64,000 bases of DNA from Vibrio cyclitrophicus (GCA_023206055.1 CP065366.1:1178001-1242000), one strand, 5' to 3'. Counted from the stretch's first letter, positions 26,794 through 36,017 are shown. The notes: generated by a model from the sequence alone, not told the origin. Program-made: numbers and translations.

Positions 26794-27033
26794 TGCAAAA
26801 CAACAATTGCTGAATCGCTATTTCGACCGTTGACTTTTTATGAGGCTAGCGGCTAAAACAGATCTGCCCTGGAATTGGTTAGATTAAATACTCTACACAT
26901 ATTTGGGGCGTGTGTTTGCCCTACCAAATTCTAATCCGAGCCTTATGAATTTCGGTGTGAGCTCAAACTAGCCTATAACCCAGAAATAAGAGGCTATTGC
27001 TAACCTCTTATTCGGTAAAGCGGGTGATTTTAG

Positions 27034-28407
27034 TTAAAGTAACTTGGTTACACTCGATTGATTAGTACTATCGTTAACTTGATATCCCAAAGCTCGAATT
27101 TGCTCTCGGATTGTATCTGCCTCATCAAATCGCCCCTGTTGTTTCATACATTGACGTTGCTCAGCGAGCTGCTGAACTTCCTTTGGAATAGTGACCTGTT
27201 CAACTTTTTCAAGATCAAGGTCAAATACTTGATCAAAATAAAGTAGTGTCGCTTTTTTATTGGCAGGCTCTATGGAGCTATCGGTGACCTCCCATAGTAA
27301 AGCGAGTGCTTGTGGCGTGTTCAAATCACGGCTGATATGTGCAAGAAATTCAGCTTTGAACTGGTTGTCAACGTGACCACCGTCAGGCATGCCAGTGATT
27401 TTTTTTCTTAATCTACGCAGTGCCTTTTGTGCGCCATTCAATCCTTCCCAAGTAAAACTGAGCTGGCTACGATAGTGACTGGTTAGAGTTAAATAACGAT
27501 AAGATAGAGGGTCATAACCTTTGTCGATTAGGCTTTCTAAACGTAGTGTAGAACCCGACTTAGATATTTTCTCATTGTTCATATTTAAGAAGTAACCATG
27601 CAACCAAAAGTTTGCTTGTACATGACCGTTTTTCGCTTGGCATTGTGCAATTTCATTGGTGTGGTGGACAGGGATGTGATCCTCACCACCGATATGTATA
27701 TCGAAGGTTTCTCCCAAGTACTTTTCTGCCATCGCTGAACATTCAATATGCCACCCTGGGAAGCCATTTCCCCATGGGCTTGCCCACTCCATTTGCCTTT
27801 TCTGTTCGCCAGTGAATTTCCAAAGTGCAAAATCTGTCGGATGCTTTTTCTCCGCCATATCAACGCGAATGCCAGCTTCTAAACCTTCTTTATCTAATCG
27901 TGCAAGCTTGCCGTAGTCGGGTAGTTTGTCTGTATCAAAATAAATACCATCACTGGTTCGATAGGTATAGCCTTTAACTTCGAGTGACTGAATAAACGAA
28001 ATTTGTTCCTGAATATGGTCGGTTGCTCGGCAAGTGATAGAAGGTTTGAGAATGTTGAGCCTTTCGAGATCAGTAAAAAATGCCTTTTCGAAATATGTAG
28101 CAATATCCCAAGCTGATTTAGCTTGTTTACGTGCGCTTTTCTCCATTTTGTCTTCTCCAGTGTCACCGTCTGACACCAGATGCCCAACATCGGTTATGTT
28201 CATGACATGATTAACATGATATCCATTGAGCTGTAGTACGCGTTTTAGAAGGTCAACGAACAAGTAGGTACGCAGGTTACCGACATGTGCATAGTCATAA
28301 ACGGTTGGGCCACATGCATAGAGGCCAACCTCACGAGGTTTAATCGTATAAAACGGGCTAAGTGTTCTATCAAGGGTATTAAAGAGCTGGAGTGTAGCTT
28401 GATTCAT
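27034..28407 (-). CDS. cysS: cysteinyl-tRNA synthetase (accessory copy)
   Basis: 457 residues. Class I synthetase charging tRNA-Cys. The zinc ligand Cys in YACGPTVYDYAHVGN is next to the HIGH-type motif (HVGN); further zinc ligands lie in WHIECSAM and the HHTNE stretch; the KMSKS motif is KISKS. The length is normal and no damage is seen. Its setting among GNAT genes, repeats and pseudogenes suggests an accessory copy besides the housekeeping cysS, which is inference. A Cys-rich leader peptide and an intrinsic terminator precede it on the same strand, so expression is probably set by attenuation. Confidence 0.95.
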   Translation of the reverse strand: MNQATLQLFNTLDRTLSPFYTIKPREVGLYACGPTVYDYAHVGNLRTYLFVDLLKRVLQLNGYHVNHVMNITDVGHLVSDGDTGEDKMEKSARKQAKSAWDIATYFEKAFFTDLERLNILKPSITCRATDHIQEQISFIQSLEVKGYTYRTSDGIYFDTDKLPDYGKLARLDKEGLEAGIRVDMAEKKHPTDFALWKFTGEQKRQMEWASPWGNGFPGWHIECSAMAEKYLGETFDIHIGGEDHIPVHHTNEIAQCQAKNGHVQANFWLHGYFLNMNNEKISKSGSTLRLESLIDKGYDPLSYRYLTLTSHYRSQLSFTWEGLNGAQKALRRLRKKITGMPDGGHVDNQFKAEFLAHISRDLNTPQALALLWEVTDSSIEPANKKATLLYFDQVFDLDLEKVEQVTIPKEVQQLAEQRQCMKQQGRFDEADTIREQIRALGYQVNDSTNQSSVTKLL

Positions 28408-28428
28408 AAATCATATCCTTATAAATAC

Positions 28429-28459
28429 AAAAAGGCCGTGGATGAAAACATCAACGGCC
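28429..28459 (-). terminator. attenuator hairpin before cysS
   Basis: On the minus strand GGCCGTTGATG, loop TTTT, CATCCACGGCC (11 positions, one mismatch), then TTTTT; it ends 22 bases before the cysS ATG. A strong intrinsic terminator so close to the gene it precedes implies regulated read-through. The 5' arm can pair instead with the segment around 28506-28515. Confidence 0.85.
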
Positions 28460-28482
28460 TAGGAAAGAGTGCGATAGGTTTG

Positions 28483-28569
28483 CTATATAATAGGTACACT
28501 AAAGCGGCCGTAAATGAGGTATTTACAACAGCAACATAGAATTTGAGTGGAAGTAGTTATCAGCGTCAT
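28483..28569 (-). CDS. Cys-rich leader peptide of cysS
   Basis: 28 codons, ATG at 28569, TAG at 28485-28483. The peptide begins MTLITTSTQILCCCCKYL: residues 12-15 are four consecutive Cys (codons TGT TGC TGT TGT, 28536-28525). Codons 19-21 (ATT TAC GGC) lie in the antiterminator segment. A ribosome slowed on the Cys codons would leave that segment free to pair with the terminator's 5' arm; a fast ribosome would cover it. No clear ribosome-binding site is seen, and the likely promoter lies so close that translation may be leaderless. Confidence 0.75.
   Translation of the reverse strand: MTLITTSTQILCCCCKYLIYGRFSVPII
28506..28515 (-). promoter_or_regulatory. antiterminator segment of the cysS leader
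   Basis: On the minus strand ATTTACGGCC can pair with GGCCGTTGAT, the 5' arm of the terminator (10 positions with one G-U and one mismatch). It starts about 10 bases past the last Cys codon, the spacing expected for ribosome-stalling attenuation. Confidence 0.7.
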
Positions 28570-28604
28570 TTTTTTAAAATAAAATAGATAATTAACAAAA
28601 GCAA
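28570..28604 (-). promoter_or_regulatory. likely promoter of the cysS leader
   Basis: On the minus strand TTGCTT (28604-28599), 17 bases, TATTTT (28581-28576). Six A then separate the -10 from the leader ATG, so transcription would begin at or next to the ATG. The rest of 28605-28918 holds an imperfect hairpin (AAAGACGTG near 28757) but no gene. Confidence 0.5.
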
Positions 28605-28918
28605 TACATTTATTCGATGACTATGTTGAGCGTCATCGTTGGTAGTAATGGACGTCACCCGTACTATCAAAACGGGGGCATTAAACTTAGTTACTTCCCA
28701 TACTATTAGTTATCCATGAATTGCTAATTTAGCTGAAGCTATAATTCATTTCTGTCCAAAGACGTGCTGACGCCGATCTCAGCAAACACGTCTTTGCCCC
28801 TTTTCTTTTCAGGCGAAATAAAAGCTTCTATTCAGTTACACTAGCTTGACTAAAAATTACTAATGCACGTAATCTAATCTATCGAATTGCATAAAAACTA
28901 GTGGATTGAGCGAATAGA

Positions 28919-29386
28919 ATGAATGTAAGAAAAGCGATTAAACGAGACTCACGCAAGTTGCTAGAACTTATTGGACACAAAGCCGCTTTCGATCGAAAAA
29001 TGAAAGGATTTCACGGTGAAGTCTCTACGAACAAAGAGAAGATTGAAAGAACCTTATTTGGTGATTATCCGTTTGCTCACGCACTGCTATTGGAAGCCAA
29101 TGGCGAAGTTCAGGGGTTCGCCTTGTTTCATTATCGTTATTCCTCCTTTATTGGAGAACCATCTATTTGGCTTGATGACCTGCTAGTTGTTGATAAGCAT
29201 CGGTCAAAGGGGTTTGGCGTTGGACTTATGCAAGCTCTAAAACTAGAAGCTGAAAAATCGTTGAGTTCTCACATTTCATGGACAGCTAGCCCACACAACA
29301 CCAAAGCTCATAATTTCTACAAGAAGTTAGGTGCAGAAGTCGAACGAATGGATGGTAAGAGACCGTATTTCCGTTGGGCTATTTAG
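28919..29386 (+). CDS. GNAT-family N-acetyltransferase
   Basis: 155 residues. Acetyl-CoA motif A is DDLLVVDKHRSKGFGVGLM and motif B HNTKAHNFYKKLGAE. The middle stretch ALLLEANGEVQGFALFHYRYSSF is typical of diamine acetyltransferase-like GNATs, so a polyamine or similar amine is a possible substrate. It lies divergent from cysS and directly before repeat A copy 2. Confidence 0.87.
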   Translation: MNVRKAIKRDSRKLLELIGHKAAFDRKMKGFHGEVSTNKEKIERTLFGDYPFAHALLLEANGEVQGFALFHYRYSSFIGEPSIWLDDLLVVDKHRSKGFGVGLMQALKLEAEKSLSSHISWTASPHNTKAHNFYKKLGAEVERMDGKRPYFRWAI

Positions 29387-29397
29387 GACTAACAAGA

Positions 29398-29510
29398 CTT
29401 CTTGCTAGTGCGATGAGTAAAATCGCACTAGCTCTTCCCAACAACTTTGCAATACCTGTGATTATTCATAGTTTTCTAAATTAGCAAAGGCACTAGCAAG
29501 CTTTTGTCCA
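29398..29510 (+). repeat. dispersed repeat A, copy 2
   Basis: Near-identical to 26083-26195 in the same orientation, including the perfect 11-pair hairpin (29404-29432). It starts 12 bases after the GNAT stop and may serve as its terminator. It runs into repeat B, sharing the TTTTGTCCA junction. Confidence 0.82.
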
Positions 29511-29755
29511 AAAGTTTGTTACACACATGTCGATTATGTCTGCTAGAGGATTAATTGGAGCGTAGTAAATTTACTACGTTGAATTTTAGTAGTTTTGTAA
29601 ATATGCAGACTTTCGATGCAATGTTATGCGAACTTATGTTGCAAATAGTATTTTAACTCTTTGATAGTTGGTTCGCGTTATGAAGGCTTATGTTGCAAGC
29701 ATCACCTTAAAAAAGCCGCTCTTTATGAGCGGCTTTTTGCTATCTGAAGCTTTCC
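29502..29755 (+). repeat. dispersed repeat B, copy 1 (full length)
   Basis: About 250 bases beginning TTTTGTCCAAAAGTTTGTTA and ending with a terminator hairpin (GCCGCTC/GAGCGGC flanked by A and T runs, about 29708-29737) and CTATCTGAAGC. Copies lie at 41550-43232 (split by an IS) and 57398-57575 (internal deletion). No open frame inside is conserved. Confidence 0.82.
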
Positions 29756-29982
29756 AAGTGTCTTGTCCAACAAGGGTTAGGCTTGGTGATCTTTTGTCGA
29801 ATGTTTCCTGTTTTTACCGCTTTCTATACCTAGTCCCTTTAATCAGGCTTATTTGCTGATCAGTTTCACTAAATATGTTCAAGCTGAATGAGCTACTCGC
29901 TTAGCTGCTATAGTCTGTCAATCTAAAATGGCTTTGATAAAAAGGAGCTTCACGATTTGCAAACATCATTAATAGTGACGCT

Positions 29983-30426
29983 TTAGTTGCGATAAATACT
30001 GACTGTGTTGCTTGCTTGTCTCGTCGTTAAAGCGGTACGAAGCGAGTATGTAACAGCGACATTCAAGGGCGCGAGCGAGTCGAAAGTAACAAACCACAGT
30101 AAAGATTTTTTGCTTCCATCTTCAAGCGCCTCAAGAAAACCTGAATTCTCTTTTGCGGATAATGCTGTCGCTGTCGCTGCCGTGCCGTATTCTGAAAAGT
30201 CTAAATCGTGAACATCAATGCCTTCTTTACCGGCGAGTATGGAGGCATGTTTGATGAAATCAGGGTGAATTACCGCCTAGTCAGCGGCAAAAATCCTTAA
30301 GTCCATATTCCAAGCGTGTTGAACGAAAAGTTCGGGAGTTATGTGATTTTCTGGTAGGGGACTTTCTTTATTTTTATCCAATCTAAACTCAGCCAAGGTT
30401 GTAATGGTTACGCCTAATGGGATAAA
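29983..30426 (-). pseudogene. degenerate coding remnant, unrecognised
   Basis: On the minus strand one frame stays open for 148 codons except for a single TAG (30277-30279). Upstream of it the frame reads FIPLGVTITTLAEFRLDK and PENHITPELFVQHAW; downstream it reads AVIHPDFIKHASILAG and GIDVHDLDFSEYGTAA. The composition is protein-like across the stop, so a nonsense-mutated gene missing its start is likely. I cannot name the family. The rest of 29756-30611 holds no other supportable feature. Confidence 0.35.
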
Positions 30427-30611
30427 TCATGAATAGTCAATGTACCACTACACCACAAAGCTCTGGCTAATGTAGCAAAAGCACTAGCAAGGTTTTGCCC
30501 CATTATCTCTTAGTTAAACCTATCAATAGCAAAGCCCAAGCCACGTGATTACTAAATTTCTCTAATCTAATAGATGCCAGCAGTCTTCATCCAATATCTG
30601 AACAGATTCAC

Positions 30612-32180
30612 TTAGAATTCAAAATCTTTCCACAATTTTCGAACTGAGCTATCAGGGTCATTGACCTGTTCCGATGTAACATCAAATTGCATTGTTGGTC
30701 GTTCCGATAAATTGTAAGGAGACCAATCAGCTTTACTTGTCTTGATGAATGTTAGCCATTGGTTGTGCATGGCATTAATAAGTTCAACTGGAGGCTGTGA
30801 GCCGACAAATGTTTTTGTTTGTTCGTTGTCAGTGGTATTAAACACAAACGGTACGTCAACAAAGTGTGCGGCTCCTAATTGACCCTCAAACGCAGGTGAC
30901 ATCCAAGAAAAGTTATAATGCCAAACTTTGTTGTCATTTTTAGCTAACTGTTGAGCAATGTGCAGTGCTGGCATTCTAAACGTAAAATCAGATTGAATGT
31001 CGGCAAACGTGTCTCCAATAGACTTTCCTTTATCTTTTGTTGAATACACACCCGCAGGCCAACCTTCCAATGACAAATCTGACAATAATAGTGACTTCGT
31101 TTCTTCCTTCGTATTGTTAACGGCACCACTTGGTACCAAGTAGAGTCGTGATTCTTGATCGGTACTACCAACAATGACCGGAATGGAAGGTGATGCTTTG
31201 GTAAGATCTTTCATTGGAGACTCGACAATGATATCGCCATCAACAACGGGCAAAAATGCGGTGCCTCCCCACGACAGCATTCCCCATTTGTCACGATCTT
31301 GTATGGTATAGCCCATATCAATAACGTTCTTAACTAATTCAGGAAATGGGACCGACGATAAACCTTCAACGGTGGCTGGAATGTTCAGTTTTTCAGTATA
31401 GCTTTGTGTGATTTTCTGAGCTTCTTTTTGGGTTAAAAATGCCATTGGGGGGCTTTGCATAATGGCTTTTTGGAATAGGCCTTCGACTTTTTCGGTACCT
31501 AATAAAATGGCAACACTTTCAGCCCCGGCTGATTGACCTGCGACCGTCACTTGGCTAGGGTCTCCACCAAAATCTTCGATGTTATTTTGTACCCATTTAA
31601 GAGCCATGATTTGATCAAGAATGCCGCGATTATCCGGTGTGCCTTCAAGGTGCATGAAGCCATCAACGCCTACGCGATAATTGATCGTTACAACGATCAC
31701 GTTGTTCTTCGCAAAGTTTGTACCATCATAAGCCAACTCTGCAGCGTCTTCTCGGATAAATGCACCGCCTGGGATCCACACCATGACAGGCAGCTTTTCA
31801 TTTGATGCCTTGTTGTTGGTAGCAATGGCGTTAGTCGGTGTCCATATGTTCAGAGTAAGATGTCCGGGAGCCCCCACCAAGGTGGTGTTTTTACCTCGGC
31901 TTGGTTGTGGAACGGGTTGGCCTGCTTTTGTTGCATCTAATATTCCACTCCAAGCTTCGTATGCTTGCGGAGCTTGAAATCGGCGATCTGTCGTAAAAGG
32001 GTTTTGCGCATATGGAACGTCATAAAATGTGGTCACACCATCATGGTTGCTTCCCATAAGTTTACCAGACTCAATGATTGCCACAGTTGAGTTTTCAGAG
32101 TTTTGGGTGTGGGCAAATAGTGTATTACTTTGAATTAAACCTGCACTGAGGCATGCGACTAGTACCATTGTTTTTTTCAT
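30612..32180 (-). CDS. secreted type B carboxylesterase
   Basis: 522 residues from the ATG at 32180, which opens a clear signal peptide (MKKTMVLVACLSAGLIQSN, cleavage near LFAHT). A frame extending to 32255 has no signal start and is rejected. Alpha/beta-hydrolase of the carboxylesterase/cholinesterase family: nucleophile Ser in VAGQSAGAES, acidic residue in GSTDQESRLY, His in GAAHFVDVPF; the oxyanion-hole glycines are in WIPGGAF. It hydrolyses carboxylic esters, probably in the periplasm. A LysR gene is divergent from it and likely its regulator. Confidence 0.92.
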   Translation of the reverse strand: MKKTMVLVACLSAGLIQSNTLFAHTQNSENSTVAIIESGKLMGSNHDGVTTFYDVPYAQNPFTTDRRFQAPQAYEAWSGILDATKAGQPVPQPSRGKNTTLVGAPGHLTLNIWTPTNAIATNNKASNEKLPVMVWIPGGAFIREDAAELAYDGTNFAKNNVIVVTINYRVGVDGFMHLEGTPDNRGILDQIMALKWVQNNIEDFGGDPSQVTVAGQSAGAESVAILLGTEKVEGLFQKAIMQSPPMAFLTQKEAQKITQSYTEKLNIPATVEGLSSVPFPELVKNVIDMGYTIQDRDKWGMLSWGGTAFLPVVDGDIIVESPMKDLTKASPSIPVIVGSTDQESRLYLVPSGAVNNTKEETKSLLLSDLSLEGWPAGVYSTKDKGKSIGDTFADIQSDFTFRMPALHIAQQLAKNDNKVWHYNFSWMSPAFEGQLGAAHFVDVPFVFNTTDNEQTKTFVGSQPPVELINAMHNQWLTFIKTSKADWSPYNLSERPTMQFDVTSEQVNDPDSSVRKLWKDFEF

Positions 32181-32289
32181 TTCATTCGGCTCGGTATTGG
32201 AATAGAAGGTCAGTATAAAACCTAGTTTGAAGTTGATATATATGCTATACGTCAATAGATTGTTGCATAAATCGAACTATTGAGGGTGT

Positions 32290-33213
32290 ATGGATAGAAT
32301 TGTTTCAATGGAAGTTTTCGTTTCTACTGTCGATCTAGGAAGCCTGACGGCAGCATCTGAGGCTTTAGGAATGTCACGATCCATGGCGACTAGGCATATA
32401 ACCGCGTTGGAAAAGTCTTTAGGTGTATGTTTACTGTATCGTTCAACAAGAAGCTTAGGTATCACTAACGCGGGTCGTGATTTATTGCCTTTCTGCCAGA
32501 ATATTTTAGAGCAGAATGCCCAACTATATAGCTTAGCCCAAGAACAGCACTCTCAACCTAAAGGAAGAATTTCACTGGTTACCAGCATTTCGTTTGGTCA
32601 GGGTTATCTTGCCCAAGCTATTGAACAATTCATGCTTAAGTACCCTGACATTAAAGTCGATCTCACGCTGTCGAATCAGTCACTGGATTTGATAAAACAT
32701 GGGGTTGATATGGCTATCGAGTTGAGCAATGACCTGCCCGAATCTTTAATTGGAAAGAAATTGGCTGATTGTCCATCGGTGGTTTGCGCTTCCCCTCAAT
32801 ATCTAGCAGAACATGGGGCTCCTTTATCTCCCGAAGATTTACTCGATCATAATTGCTTGATCCACAAACGAATAGGCAATGATTGGCTGTTTGTTCCTAA
32901 GGTCGGCTCTAAATCTGCTCAGCCCATTAATGTGACGGTCACAAGTAACTACTCTGTAAATGATAGTTCCATACTTCTTAATGCAGCTATTAATGGCAAA
33001 GGTATAGCGTGTTTACCTCTGCCTTTTATTGACAATGAAGCACAAGCTGGAGCTCTCACTATTTTGCTAGCAGACTGTCAAGTGAACCCTGTTGGCATAT
33101 GGGCGCTGTATCCCTCAAGACAATACCAGCCTAAGTTACATCGATACTTGTTGGACTTTTTACAAGAAGATTTATCGATTAAACATGATCATATGCTTAA
33201 AATTGATCTATGA
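32290..33213 (+). CDS. LysR-family transcriptional regulator
   Basis: 307 residues. N-terminal winged HTH (MEVFVSTVDLGSLTAASEALG, then RHITALEKSLG) and a LysR substrate domain from about residue 90. The 109-base divergent region with the esterase gene is the expected binding place. The inducer is unknown. Confidence 0.92.
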   Translation: MDRIVSMEVFVSTVDLGSLTAASEALGMSRSMATRHITALEKSLGVCLLYRSTRSLGITNAGRDLLPFCQNILEQNAQLYSLAQEQHSQPKGRISLVTSISFGQGYLAQAIEQFMLKYPDIKVDLTLSNQSLDLIKHGVDMAIELSNDLPESLIGKKLADCPSVVCASPQYLAEHGAPLSPEDLLDHNCLIHKRIGNDWLFVPKVGSKSAQPINVTVTSNYSVNDSSILLNAAINGKGIACLPLPFIDNEAQAGALTILLADCQVNPVGIWALYPSRQYQPKLHRYLLDFLQEDLSIKHDHMLKIDL

Positions 33214-33461
33214 AGCTATATTGGTAATGAAACCAAGTAACAATGTACCCTAGTTAACCGGTTAGTTACTTCTATCCTTTTAAAGGTTTCGTATTCTCAG
33301 CATGTAATGAATGAGTTAATTTGGACTGCTGCATAATTGTTGCCCGTATAGTTGCGATATTCGAAGTTATGTAAGTTCAGAGTGTCCGATGGTTCGTACC
33401 TCAGAATTGTCCATTTCCTTCTAACTACAATCGTGATGACCAAATAAATAAGGAGGTCATC

Positions 33462-34063
33462 ATGATGGTTTTTAGCAAAACGTAACGAAGTGGCGTCAAA
33501 AAGCCTTTTCGGCTTGAAGAGATTTGGAGAATCAGAACCAGACTAGAGATTGAAAATAGTTTGATGCAACTTGCGCTACTTAACTTAACTTAGCTATCGA
33601 CAGTAAACTTAGAGCTAGTGACTTGCTCCCCCTCAGGGTTTGCGATATCTCTTTGCAAGATAGAATATTTAATAGCGTTAAGCATATTCAGCGAAAAACA
33701 GACATTGAAGTTCAATTTGAAATCACGATAAGAACTCAACAAAGTCTAATGAAATGGATTTTGATTGCTTCTCTAAATTCTAACGATTTTCTTTTCCCAA
33801 GCCAAAGACGGAAGCTGCAACCAATTAGCTGTTCGTACTATCGATACCTTGTTAGAAAGTGGGCATCAAATCTTGGATTAGATCAAAACTTGTGTGGCAC
33901 GCACTCAATGAGACGAACCAAAGCGACATTAGTCTATGCGAAAACGAAAAATATCAGAGCGGTGCAACTTTTACTAGGGCATACAAAGGTAGATAACACA
34001 ATCCGCTACCTTGGTGTTGAACTAGAAGACGCATTGTTACTTTCAGAAAACACTGATTGTTAG
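33462..34063 (+). pseudogene. broken tyrosine recombinase (integrase)
   Basis: From ATG 33462 (strong AAGGAGG site) the frame meets TAA at 33483 after seven codons, then reads on as integrase (KKPFRLEEIWRIRTRLEIE, LMQLALLNL) until a tandem ACTTA x3 at 33578-33592 shifts the frame; deleting one unit restores AIDSKLRASDLLPLRVCDI. The C-terminal catalytic part is intact in the frame from 33623: GTHSMRR (His-x-x-Arg), LLLGH and NTIRYLGV with the Tyr nucleophile. The catalytic domain is recognisable, but no full-length product can be made. Confidence 0.85.
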
Positions 34064-34390
34064 TTGAAATGAACCCCATTTCTTAGGGGCTCACTAGCTG
34101 GTATTCAAACAAGTTGTTGCCCCAAACTGTGCTAGCGCTGCTCAGCCTCTCAAACATCGGTCATGTGGTTTTCGCTAAATTTTCTCATGAATTGCTTATT
34201 ATAGATATATTCAGAGTATCGGGTAATAACCATTCCTTCCGCGCCTCATCTATGACATAGAGTGTACCATTGTTGGTTTATCTATGACTTTTTCTGCGCA
34301 ACTGACTCATGCTAAAGACTTCAATGTGCGCGATACACTATTTTTCGCCCATTAATCAATTTCACTTGTGACAAAGTTATCAGAATTACG
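34064..34390. other. intergenic stretch without recognisable genes
   Basis: Between the integrase remnant and the scrY operators. No coding frame, strong hairpin or repeat that I can support. Confidence 0.5.
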
Positions 34391-34395
34391 CATTT

Positions 34396-34413
34396 TCGGT
34401 AACGTTCCCGAAA
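34396..34413. promoter_or_regulatory. ScrR-like operator far upstream of scrY
   Basis: TTCGGTAACGTTCCCGAA, a near-perfect palindrome with the central ACGT typical of LacI-family operators. It shares AACGTTCCCGAA with the operator before scrA. Confidence 0.65.
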
Positions 34414-34533
34414 GTATCAATCTATCATCCACCCAGATACAAAAGTGAAGTAATCAACACGACTGATTTCTATTTCTTCTTCGATATAGAGCTTATACAT
34501 CAAAAGTATAAGCCGAAATGCGCTTACGAATTA

Positions 34534-34553
34534 TTTGGGGAACGTTTGCAAGG
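34534..34553. promoter_or_regulatory. ScrR-like operator next to scrY
   Basis: Contains GGGAACGTTTGCAA, the exact reverse complement of TTGCAAACGTTCCC found before scrA. It lies about 30 bases before the scrY start codon. Confidence 0.75.
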
Positions 34554-34584
34554 AATCCAAAACAATTAACGTGAGAACATAAGA

Positions 34585-35958
34585 ATGAAACTACACACTT
34601 TAGCGGTTGCTGTAACAATGGGGCTAATGACTACATCGGTATTAGCAAGTGAAGACGTTGCAGCATTAGAGCAACGTATTAATGAATTAGAACAAAGAGT
34701 TGCACAAACGGAGCAGGTTTCTACCGAAGCCAATGAAAAGGCTTCTTCGTTTGAGTTTCACGGCTATGCGCGCTCTGGGTTATTGATCAACGACGACCTA
34801 AACGGCGCGACAGGTACTGGTCCTTACATGACAGCGGCGGGTGCGATTGGTGCGCCTATTGGACGTTTAGGGGTTGAAGATGATAATTACGTTGATGCCA
34901 ATTTTAAGTATAAGCGCTTCAATGATGACGGTTCTCGCGCATTATTTAGCCTCATGATGTCAGATGGTACCGAAACAAGTAACGACTGGACAGCGAGTGA
35001 AAGCCAACTAAATGTGCGACAAATCTATTCAGAATTAAGTGGGTTAACTATGTTCGCTGAGTCAGAAGCGTTTTCTCAAGCCGCGTTCTGGGCGGGTAAA
35101 CGATTCGATCGCGATAATTTTGATATTCACTTTTTCGACTCAGATATCGTTTTCTTAGGTGGCACAGGCGCGGGTGTATACGATGTCCAGATGGCGGACA
35201 ACTGGAAAGCTAATTTTTCGATTTATGGTCGAGACTTTGGCGAGATCGATAGCCCATCGACGGATATTGAAAACTACATTGCAACCATGAATAACCGTAT
35301 TGGCCAATGGCAAGTTATGTTGAGTGGCATGACTTCAGCAGATAACGATAGCCGCCTAAATGGTGCTGCTGAAGGCGGTGTACACGCGATGCTTGCTTAC
35401 CATGGAGATAACTTCTTTGGTTTGAGCGAAGGCTTCTCTAAGACCGGTATGTTAATTGGCAGCGGTTTAGGTGCGGAACTAAAAGGCATCGGCTCAAATG
35501 GTGATTTACTTGATGATGCAAAAGCAGTGCGCCTGTTTAGTTACGGTACGACTCGCATTAATGACAACTGGCGTTTAACCCCTGCGTTAATGGCAGAGCA
35601 TAGCCAAGACCGATTGAAGAAGAATGACGAGTTCACATGGGCTTCTTTAAACGTTCGATTAGCTCAAGAGTTCACAGAAAACTTTGAGATGGTTTACGAA
35701 GGTTCCTTGCAGTACATGGATTTGGACAACTCGACAGAGCAAGCGAGCGGCGGTTTCTACAAAGCCACAGTGGCACCAACGTTAAAGCTTTCAACCAGTA
35801 CCGGCTTTTTTGATCGACCAGAACTGCGTTTTGCTGTGAGTTATGTGGACTGGAGTGAAGACCTGAATGGTTACTCGATCAGCACTGACGCAGATGCAGC
35901 AACGATGGGAGAGGGCGGCGAGGTTCTATTTGCTCTTCAGATGGAAACTTGGTTCTAA
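34585..35958 (+). CDS. scrY: sucrose-type porin (LamB family)
   Basis: 457 residues. Signal peptide (MKLHTLAVAVTMGLMTTSVLA), then a short coiled coil (LEQRINELEQRVAQTEQ) as in ScrY porins, then the LamB-type barrel starting at FHGYARSGLL and ending in an aromatic C terminus (MQMETWF). It allows sucrose through the outer membrane. It has its own operators and terminator and points toward scrR. The location beside scrR-scrA-scrK-scrB supports the name over maltoporin. Confidence 0.9.
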   Translation: MKLHTLAVAVTMGLMTTSVLASEDVAALEQRINELEQRVAQTEQVSTEANEKASSFEFHGYARSGLLINDDLNGATGTGPYMTAAGAIGAPIGRLGVEDDNYVDANFKYKRFNDDGSRALFSLMMSDGTETSNDWTASESQLNVRQIYSELSGLTMFAESEAFSQAAFWAGKRFDRDNFDIHFFDSDIVFLGGTGAGVYDVQMADNWKANFSIYGRDFGEIDSPSTDIENYIATMNNRIGQWQVMLSGMTSADNDSRLNGAAEGGVHAMLAYHGDNFFGLSEGFSKTGMLIGSGLGAELKGIGSNGDLLDDAKAVRLFSYGTTRINDNWRLTPALMAEHSQDRLKKNDEFTWASLNVRLAQEFTENFEMVYEGSLQYMDLDNSTEQASGGFYKATVAPTLKLSTSTGFFDRPELRFAVSYVDWSEDLNGYSISTDADAATMGEGGEVLFALQMETWF

Positions 35959-36017
35959 TTGCTTGATATATCGTTTAGATAGAGAGTGCCAATCATGATG
36001 TGATATTTGCATCATTA

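Noticed and set aside
28429..28604. T-box riboswitch before cysS
   Set aside because: T-boxes are typical of Gram-positive bacteria; no specifier loop or T-box sequence is visible, whereas a Cys-rich leader frame and alternative pairing are.
29502..29755. MITE of a known IS
   Set aside because: No terminal inverted repeats or target duplication found, and no similarity to the IS4-type ends in this window.
29668..29859. 63-codon frame
   Set aside because: It lies inside repeat B and crosses its terminator; it is not kept in the other copies.
30005..30211. 68-codon plus-strand frame
   Set aside because: The minus strand over the same bases gives a longer protein-like frame, so this is likely its shadow.
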